A DNA stretch of 64,000 bases from Poecilobothrus nobilitatus (Eukaryota > Arthropoda > Insecta > Diptera > Dolichopodidae), in contig OX352772.1 in assembly GCA_947095535.1 (NCBI GenBank), positions 149,729,053-149,793,052 of the forward strand, written 5' to 3'. Shown here piece after piece: positions 56,492 to 64,000 of this stretch. Position numbers and translations under genes: made by a program. The notes below the pieces were generated by a model. The model was not told the DNA's origin, did not search any database, and saw only the letters and a list, made by a program, of their open reading frames with translations. Position 1 is the stretch's first letter; the number at the start of each line of letters is the position of its first letter.

Positions 56492-59400
56492 CAATAAACT
56501 CCCCTATTTCTGGTTCATATTGTCCTTCTTGACTTATTTACATTACGGAATCTGTATCACAATATAGTACACGATCACCAAGTTGTTGCAAATGATTATA
56601 TAATTTAAGGCGAGCCTGAGTAGACGGCAATGCATACATTTATCTTCAGTAAAATATCTGTTACTTCCTCATTATAGTGCCAGGTAATTATTTTTTATTA
56701 ACAATATTTTTTTCATTAACAGGTACAATATGACACACTTCTATATTTGGGTTTGTTACCATTTCATAAAGTTCTGATGGATCATTTACTATCTTTGTTT
56801 TTTGTTGATTCTCTCTCTGACCAAACTTTCCCCAAAAAGAGTTTAGCATTAATTTTACAAATGATCTTAATCCAGAATTATGACAAATTTTAGAAAACTC
56901 CAGCTTGATGTTTACATTTTTTAAAAAATCTTCAATGTATTTTTCTTTTTCTTCTTCGGTTGAGCATTTACTGGGCCAGCCTGAAGCTTCTTGTTTCATT
57001 TTTAAAAACTTATCCATCATGTTAGTGAATAATCCATCAATATTTGCTAATTCATCATATTGCACGACATTGTATTTCCATATTTCGTAAATATTTAAAA
57101 TTTTATAACCCAATTTAACTGCTGTATTAACTTCATCTACAACCCATGTACTTAATAAGACTCTTTCTTCATCTGAATGTGAGCAAAATTCATTTTGATG
57201 TTTCTGAAAGCTGCAGCTTTTGCATAAGGTAAACATAAGTTCACCATTTTGTTTAAGCGGAAGCACCGGATGCAACAAATTTTCTGGTGGTAATATTTTA
57301 CATTTAATGAGCCCATCAGTATTTTCCAAATTTAACTTAGAACACTCTGAATTTCCTATATAAATTGTAGGGTGTTCAACTGGAAATTTTCCGTATTTAT
57401 AAACCCACGGATACAACGAACACACATCTGTATATTTAATTTTTTCATCATCTTTGCATTTATAATAACTGCACATGTTATCTGTACGAGCTCCGTAAAA
57501 TGCACCTCTGGGGTTTAATGGTGTACAATTTACTAAAGGATGATTGTTTAAGCATTCTCTTTTTGACTTGCTTAACTTTCTATGAAATTCACAATTCCAC
57601 ATTTCAATTACTTCATACCTTTAAGAAAAAAAAAAACAAAAATAAGTTTATGTCAATTTATAATAAGATATGTAAAAAGAATAAAATGTATACATACCCC
57701 AATGTTCTTAGTCTTTTTGATTTAGAAACAGGTTTTTCATATCGATTATTTATTGTGTCATTCGGATCGTTTAGTAGCGAAATGTCCCCATTATGCTGCA
57801 GACAAATTGGATGATCATGAAAGTAGCACCCATGAAACTCAAAAACTTGTCTAGTCTCCTCGCAATATCCATCTACTTTAACACCGCTTACCACAGCTTC
57901 TCGCCCTTTAGCTGCATGACGTATATTGATTCCCCTTTTTTCCTCTTCGTATATCAACCAGCACAAAGCTTCCTTTGAATGATTGTCAGCATATCTATAA
58001 CCATTCTTCGGAATTATTCCAATTGTATTGAATTTTAAAAAATTTCGCCTATACACAAGATTACAGGCTGATGCAATTGTTGTTGCTTCAAGGAAAGGCT
58101 CAACATTGAATTCATCCAAAAATAATTTTCTAAATTTTAAACAGGCTTCTGCCAGAATGTTTATATCGCTAGTGCAGTATTCAACTATATCGCGTTGTAT
58201 ATCAAACTGCTCATTTTTGTGTTCTTCATACCATTTAAGAAAAGTAGAACGTTCTTCTAGCTTCATTGTATTTGGTTTGTAATACTCAACCGGCGGGAGG
58301 GAGCCAATATAATTTTCAATTTCTGTTGTATTGAAATAATGCGGAAAATATCACTTTTTTAATACTGGTGATAAATCAAAGGCTTTTGGTAATTTTTATA
58401 ACGCCATTGGAAAATAATTTAATGAATCTAAAAACTTAATATTTTCTAATATCATCAAAATTATTTTTGTACCCCGCATTATAAGTTCTGGCTTCAACGA
58501 CGTATTTTCCAAAATATGGTTCAATATGAATTGGTGATCGTACGCTTGACCGTTATGTGCTACTGCGATTATATTTTAAAATATTTTTCTTTGTGTTAAA
58601 ATATAAGCTAAGAAATCGCTTATTACATTTTTGTTTTTAATCGTAGTGCGAAATTCACATTTTTGACAAAAGAAAAGATTTTCCTCATATAAACATAAAT
58701 CGCATCGTTTTTCAAATATACATAGGTTAGCATCATGTTGTTTAATTTCTCCTAGAGATTCTTCATTTAACTTTTTTTCCTATACAATTTGTTCTTGTTC
58801 TTGTCGACTTTCCAAATCGTAAAATATATATAATATATCTCCTGTTTTTGCCTGCCGTACATCTGGCTGTGTATAACATAGATGCTTTTGGTCCACATGT
58901 GTTTTGCAAATTTTACAAAAATATTCTCCACAAAAATATCTTCTATTTTGTAAATGTGTTTTTAAACACTCGGTACATCTTATCACCATATCGCAAACAC
59001 TTTTTCTTGAAGATCCCGAAGCCTTGTGATTAGTGAGGCATTGTTGCCCTCTAAAATAACGATTACAACCCTCACATAAAATATTTTTTTGATCTTTTGG
59101 ACATGCCGAAGATTGTTGACACTGTGGGCATGTACCAAAGTATCTGTGATTGTTTTTGCTGTTGTACGGTATGTGACATATTTCACAATAATATGAACAA
59201 CAGAATGCAGCTGTTAATGATGTCACAACGTTGTAATGATCTTCATGATATAGGAGGTTCAGTCTTTTGCCATCACCACTTCCTTCAAATAAAATATCTC
59301 TACCTTTAGTTCCATATTGGTAAACGACAATTTTGTAATCTTTTCAAAATCGCTGAAACTGTTGAAGCTCCCACACCCGTTTTCTGCTATATCTACTCCA

Positions 59401-60098
59401 GCGTTGTTGATGAGATCTGTGGTCATTTTTGATTGTAATTTACCGATGTTTTTCTTGATCTTAGTATATTCTGAATCTTTTTCTATATGGGCTTTAGCAA
59501 TTATAAGTGCCTGTGGAAGATACAGGTTATCCTTGTTTCTAATTGTGACGATGCCTTTTCGTTTTACGCATTCTTCCGTAAAGGAATTATAATTCTTACC
59601 ACGTTTTCCATGACCTTGATTTAACCGCACTGTAGTTATCCCCAGGCAAAAAGTATCAGTACTAAAAATACATATTAGTTATTAAAAATACATATAGTTA
59701 CTAAAAATACATATTTATGATTAATACACTTACCTTCGGAAATTCTTTGAAAAATTTTACTTATCATTTCCCAAATATCCTCAAATTTAACTTCAGCAGC
59801 GGCTCGGAAATTTATCCAACCAGAACGCCGCTCTTCAAAATTTTTTCCACAGAAAGTTATACCCACTTTATCTGTAGGTAAAATGTGTTTGGTGCCATAT
59901 GTTATCACTTCATTTATAGCGGCTTTGCATTCTTTGGCACCTGTTTTAGTTGAAATTCCATTTTCCTTCCTCTTACATTAAATCTTTCAATGTTGGTCAT
60001 GTGATACTTAATAATGTGTAGCGGTCGTTCAATTCGCCCAAGGAAGTCGAAGCGCCGGCTAAACTTTTATATTTTTGAAGTAATATTTTCTTAGACAT
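56492..60098 (-). pseudogene. Polinton protein-primed DNA polymerase B (unit C)
   Basis: Closest to unit A: same C-terminal truncation scar and same TAA after motif C (56538-56540). Motif A is YTDVCSLYPW and motif B is LNSFWGKFGQR. The exonuclease blocks FYDLES and YCTSDINIL are present. Intron 2 is at 57619-57697. The intron 1 acceptor is lost through a local rearrangement at 59660-59700 that triplicates actaaaaatacat. Confidence 0.87.
57619..57697 (-). other. Intron 2 of P2 PolB (unit C)
   Basis: 79 bp, same borders as in A and B. Confidence 0.78.
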
Positions 60099-60288
60099 TG
60101 TAATACTTCTTTTTAGTTTGATGGTCAACAAATTATTATTGGAAATGAATTTATTCTGAATATATATTCACAGGTAAAGCACGAAATTTTGAGCTGGAAT
60201 TCCAAATACTTTGCAACAATGTAATTTAAAAAATAAATAATGAATTTTAAATGTTTAATGATGAATTTTAAATGTTTAATTTTATATG

Positions 60289-61690
60289 ACAGTTAATGAT
60301 AAATTCCCTATTCCAAACATCGAATCCTTATTTGATAAACTTGGTCGCGCCCAATACTTTTCGACCTTAGACCTCGCTAAGGGTTTTCACCAAATTTTGG
60401 TTGACGAAAAAGATAGGGCTAAAACCGCATTCTCAACACCACAGGGTCATTTGGAATTTAAACGAATGCCGTTTGGACTCAAAAACGCTCCCGCGACCTT
60501 TTAAAGGATGATAAACCATGTCCTGAGGGACCATATAAATAAAATTTGTGTCGTCTATCTTGACGATATTTTGATATTCTCAACATCTCTTCAAGAACAT
60601 GTTGAAGCAATAACAGAAATACTAAGGAAATTAAGGGAACATAACTTAAAGATACAAGTTGATAAATGCAATTTTTTTGCATATTGAATATGAAGGACAC
60701 ATGAATACTTAGGACACTGAACTGAATATTTTGGACAAATTTTAACTCAAGAAGGTATAAAGCCAAATGATAAAAAAATTGAAATTAATAGAAATTTAGA
60801 TCTTCCAAAAACTCGTAAACAAATAAAAAGCTTTCTGGGAATAACATACCGCAAGTTCATAAAAGACTATGCTAAGGTAGCACAACCGCTTACAAAATGC
60901 CTTAAAAAAGATAGTAAGATAAATGTAAATGACTAACTTTATAAAGACTCCTTTAACAAACTTAAGAACTTAATTACAAGCCCACCTATTCTACGTTAGC
61001 CTGACTTCAAAAAGAAATTTATTTTAGTAACAGACGCATCAAACTATGCTATTGGTGCAGTGTTACAACAAGATGGTTACCCTATTTGCAATGCGAGCAG
61101 AACGCTAAACGAACATGAAACTAAGTATTCAACAATAGAGAAGGAATTGCTTGCCATTATCTGGGCAACCAAATACTTCAGACCTTATGTGTACGGTACA
61201 ACATTTACAATTAAAACTGACTATCGACCATTAGTGTGGCTAAGTTCTCTTAAAGAACCTAACGCGAAGCTACAAAGATGGCAAATCAAATTAAATGAAT
61301 ATGACTATAACATCGAATACGTTAAGGGAAAAGACAACAAAGTCGCAGACTTCTTGAGTCGAATTGACTCGAACAAATTTGAAATAAATACTTTAAATAA
61401 AAAACGTCGAATATATCCCATTAGCTCAGTTTGGAATGAACCACAGACTCTAAAACGAATGAAATTATACGGTCATATAAAACCAAAGGAAGTTATATCA
61501 AATAAAAAATGTAAAATAGCACCCATCAACCCAGTCTGGCATGAACCCCAGACCTTAGACCGTATAAAGTTATACGCAAATATAAAACCCAAAGAAATAG
61601 GAGTAAATGTTTTAAACAAAAATGATTCTGAGTTAGCAACAATTCATAGTGGTGCCGAAGATTTGGGTGACCACATTCCTATCTCAGAAA
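60289..61690 (+). pseudogene. Errantivirus RT and RNase H (unit C)
   Basis: The RT palm is as in A and B but has a stop just after APATF (60502-60504). Unlike A and B it continues through the thumb (KSFLGI), RNase H with [40 protein letters not shown] and [13 protein letters not shown], then a linker with a two-fold internal repeat (W-EPQTL-R-KLY--IKPKE). It is cut at 61690 before integrase. Stops near 60690, 60936 and 61000 break it. Confidence 0.85.
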
Positions 61691-61799
61691 ATATTATTAA
61701 CAAATACCATACTCATGTGCCAACAACATTCCTTAACAGTTCAAACACCTTTGTCATGCTATCTCTTTCTCGCACAAAATTCCCACGCCAAGGTGCCCC

Positions 61800-61975
61800 A
61801 TTACCTACTCTCTGGTATCAATGCTTTATCTGATCTTCCATCTAGTGCAAATGTAAAAGAAGTTATGCAAGATCGTAGTAAAGAAATTGTTAAAAATGTA
61901 CGACTGGTGACGTACGAAAACTGAATGGAACGTATGGTTCTGGTAAAAGAAATCGAAAAGCTATAAAAAGACCAT
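61800..61975 (+). pseudogene. Small Polinton minor virion protein, C-terminal part (P3)
   Basis: [20 protein letters not shown], a DRSKEIVKN segment and, after a shift near 61920, NGTYGSGKRNRKAIKRP. The basic Gly-Ser-Lys-Arg end matches the end of this small gene in P2 (QRAIKRR), placed directly before the capsid gene. Confidence 0.5.
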
Positions 61976-61989
61976 TCATTAAAAATTTA

Positions 61990-63004
61990 TTTATTTTTTA
62001 CGTCAAAACTACGCAAAAATAATAACAAAAACGCACTGGAATAATGATAAAAATGCTGAAGGAAAAATAATAATACAACTAAGTGTAGTTGATAACATTT
62101 TACATTCTTTAATAAAACAATGTAATGTTCAATTGAATGGCAAAATCTAACACCATCTGATGGAAATTATCACTATAGAGCTTATATTAAATCTTTATTA
62201 AATTATGGTACAGATGCTGCTGCAACTCATTTAGAATGTGCAGGATGCATTCTAGATAAAGCAAATATAGCTAAATCTGATAATAATGGTTCAAAAGAGC
62301 GCCAAAAATTGTATCATAATAGCAATGTAGTGGGAGTTATGGGTAAACTATACGTAGATATGTTTAATCAACCTACTCTACTTATAAATAATGTTGACAT
62401 TCGTATAGTTTTGACACTTGAAAAACCCGATTTTTATCTTTTTGCAGACGATTCTGATGAATCACAATTAAAAATCATAGAAGCAACGCTATTTATGAGA
62501 CATGTTACCGTTAATCCAAGCGTGCTGTTAGCACACAATGCTGTTCTTGAGAAATCCAATGCTAAATATAATTAAAAACGCGTTGAAGTAAAAAGTTTTA
62601 CAATTTCAATGAACAGCTCATCAATATCACTTGATAATGTTTTTATTGGACAGTTGCCAAACACAATAATTTTTTGTATGACAGAAAATGTGAATTACTC
62701 TGGAAAAGGATCAAAAACCCATACTATTTTAAACATTTTGATATTTCAAAATTTGTGTTCAACGTAAATGGTGTTCAAATACCTAATTCATCAATTGAAA
62801 CCAGTTTTTTAGATGAAAATAATTGCTGTACAAGAGATTCATTCAGAGCATGAAGTATGTCGAGGCTTACTGAACCAAGGTACAGTTAGAATTGAGGCAA
62901 GACTATCAAAGCTACTTACAACTACACTAACTGCTATTGTTTATGGAGAATTTGATGCAAGCTTACAAATTGATAAAAATGAAAATATATTCAAAAACCT
63001 ATAA
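61990..63004 (+). pseudogene. Polinton major capsid protein (P3)
   Basis: Blocks VVDNILHSLIKQCNVQLNGK, YHYRAYIKSLLNYGTDAAA, GKLYVDMFNQPTLLINNVDIRI, LKIIEATLFMRHVTVNPSVLLAHN, LDNVFIGQLPN and VRIEARLSK-AIVYGEFDASLQIDKNENI follow the same order as in P2. This is the double jelly-roll capsid protein. Stops at 62573-62575 and frameshifts near 62150, 62700 and 62830 inactivate it. It is better preserved at its N-terminal third than the P2 copies. Confidence 0.85.
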
Positions 63005-63041
63005 ATAGCATACATAAAAGTAAATATGAATATTTGGCAAA

Positions 63042-63287
63042 ATGACATTGTCTTGTGTAACATTTTGTTGTGATGATAATAGTAGCTTATTTGCGAAAGA
63101 TATTTGTATAGTTGGTATTCAAGAACCTTGTCAAAAGTTTGTAAAAGAGCTCAAGTATAAATTTCCAACTAGGGATCTTCTAAATGACGATTTTGAAAAT
63201 TATTCTTTTGGAGATGTGTATAACGATAGATTAAATAAAGAGCTCTGTCAAACACTTGAAAAATTTGATATTATTATAACAAATTAA
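63042..63287 (+). pseudogene. Uncharacterised Polinton pre-protease protein (P3)
   Basis: ATG start, CCDDNSSLFAKDICIV, VKELKYKFPTRDL, ENYSFGDV and LEKFDIIITN, then a TAA at 63285. Homologous to 40066-40447. The segment that should lead into the protease is deleted. Confidence 0.62.
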
Positions 63288-63291
63288 AAAA

Positions 63292-63404
63292 ATTTTAATA
63301 AAGGAAATTATGTAGAAAACGACAAATTGATTCCAAATACTTTTCAACATGTATTTGGAAAATATAATTCGTTACAAACCTGTATTCCTAAATCGTATAA
63401 ATAA
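63292..63404 (+). pseudogene. Protease C-terminal tail remnant (P3)
   Basis: A 37-codon frame (ENDKLIPNTFQHVFGKYN and a CIPKSYK end) resembles the tail of the P2 protease (KNDEKIQRIFRKIF). All catalytic blocks are missing, so an internal deletion joined the pre-protease gene to the protease tail. Confidence 0.45.
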
Positions 63405-63440
63405 AAAGCAACATAAACCATTTTTAGTAAATTTAAAGCA

Positions 63441-63836
63441 ATGGAGGAACCAGGTCAAACAACAAATTTATTGCTAAGTTATACATATTTTCTTAATAAG
63501 AGTCATACATTAAAAATTTCTGTTGGGTTTGATTGCGAATCACTTGAAGTTTCAAGCATATTTCATCGTATTGGTAAAAAGACAAATGCTTTAAAATTTC
63601 ATGAATGGAATAAATTTTATTACCAATTTAACAAAAAACTCGAAGAACAGATGATCAAAGATATAAAACAGTGTTTTCATTATGGGCTAAGATCGGCGAA
63701 CGGGCAAAGCATAGCTATTAACAGAGAAGAAGCAGAAAATTTTTACAATTTGAACAAGTTTATTCACGCAGTAATGACCTATAATAAAACAGCTGAGTTA
63801 AATGTAAAAGAATATGTTGGAGTATATTTGAAATGA
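63441..63836 (+). CDS. Uncharacterised Polinton post-protease protein (P3)
   Basis: 131-codon open frame starting MEEPGQTTNLLLSYTYF. It has a central ISVGFDCESLEVSSIF and ends HAVMTYNKTAELNVKEYVGVYL. Homologous to the P2 gene after the protease (shared LLLSYTY and AVM(S/T)YN-(G/T)AELN-(R/K)EY). It looks intact. No known domain. The last 160 bp of the window after it hold no recognised feature. Confidence 0.65.
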   Translation: MEEPGQTTNLLLSYTYFLNKSHTLKISVGFDCESLEVSSIFHRIGKKTNALKFHEWNKFYYQFNKKLEEQMIKDIKQCFHYGLRSANGQSIAINREEAENFYNLNKFIHAVMTYNKTAELNVKEYVGVYLK

Positions 63837-64000
63837 TGTTATGAACAACAGGTACTAAAGTTACAACAAGAAATTTATATACCAATGCAACGTTTTAATG
63901 TACAATGCAATTATTCAAGACTATTTTTGAAATTTCTGTAATTCTAAAAGAAAAAAATCTGTAATATACTACATAAAAACAAATAAAATAAATCACAACA

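Larger units (their letters stand above)
56173..61690. repeat. P2 tandem unit C (truncated)
   Basis: Begins like A and B, shares the 2.3-kb island deletion with A, but keeps the RNase H part of the errantivirus. It ends at 61690 in a junction with Polinton family P3. Confidence 0.82.
61691..64000 (+). mobile_element. Polinton family P3, right-arm fragment
   Basis: Contains, in the same order as P2, the end of the small virion protein, the major capsid protein, the uncharacterised pre-protease protein, a protease tail and the post-protease protein. Sequence similarity to P2 is at protein level only, so it is a separate family. It has no PolB or ATPase in the window. Confidence 0.8.

Overview
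The window looks like a transposon-dense, AT-rich stretch of an insect genome, most probably a higher fly (Brachycera). The reasons are DINE-1/Helentron-type elements with the short-repeat signature typical of fly genomes, 60-80 bp introns, Mag-like and errantivirus-like gypsy elements, CR1- and RNase H-bearing non-LTR elements, and Polinton/Maverick genes. I see no ordinary single-copy host gene, rRNA, CRISPR array or bacterial operon. Nearly every reading frame is a broken or partial mobile-element gene.

Left half (1-29.8 kb). A 5'-truncated CR1-group retrotransposon on the minus strand (1-2.66 kb) abuts a compound unit that occurs three times in tandem. Each unit holds a Polinton fragment (family P1: an uncharacterised minus-strand gene, a bidirectional promoter with a TATA box, a packaging ATPase, and a small basic protein), then a gag-to-RNase H remnant of a gypsy element on the minus strand, then a shared non-coding spacer. 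Unit 1 is about 2.7-9.06 kb, unit 2 about 9.06-21.57 kb and unit 3 about 21.57-29.8 kb. Later insertions differ between units. Unit 1 has a 1.6 kb Helentron-associated element. Unit 2 has a 3 kb Helitron made mostly of five tRNA-like ~537 bp repeats, a CR1/L2-like element inside the ATPase gene, and an RNase H-bearing non-LTR fragment. Unit 3 has two Helentron-associated elements, one carrying a large 147-bp minisatellite with 611-bp higher-order periodicity.

Right half (29.8-64 kb). A second Polinton family (P2) is arranged head to tail in three copies (A 29.8-41.87, B 41.87-56.17, C 56.17-61.69 kb). Each has a minus-strand protein-primed DNA polymerase B pseudogene with two short introns, followed by a 5'-truncated errantivirus-like gypsy element. 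In A and B this element has RT, integrase, env and a 3' LTR. In A and B the plus-strand virion genes follow: penton-like minor capsid, small minor virion protein, double-jelly-roll major capsid, an uncharacterised protein, adenain-like protease, another uncharacterised protein, and the minus-strand Polinton protein. Copy B alone keeps a 2.3 kb island with extra genes and the polymerase C-terminus. Copy C is cut at 61.69 kb by a third Polinton family (P3), which runs to the window end.

The Polinton genes once formed a virus-like replication (PolB), packaging (ATPase), maturation (protease) and capsid (MCP/penton) set. No Polinton integrase or terminal inverted repeats were found, and inactivating changes shared by the copies show that amplification happened after the element was dead. 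Nested TE fragments in a tandem array are the kind of layout expected of pericentromeric heterochromatin or a piRNA cluster. That is an inference.
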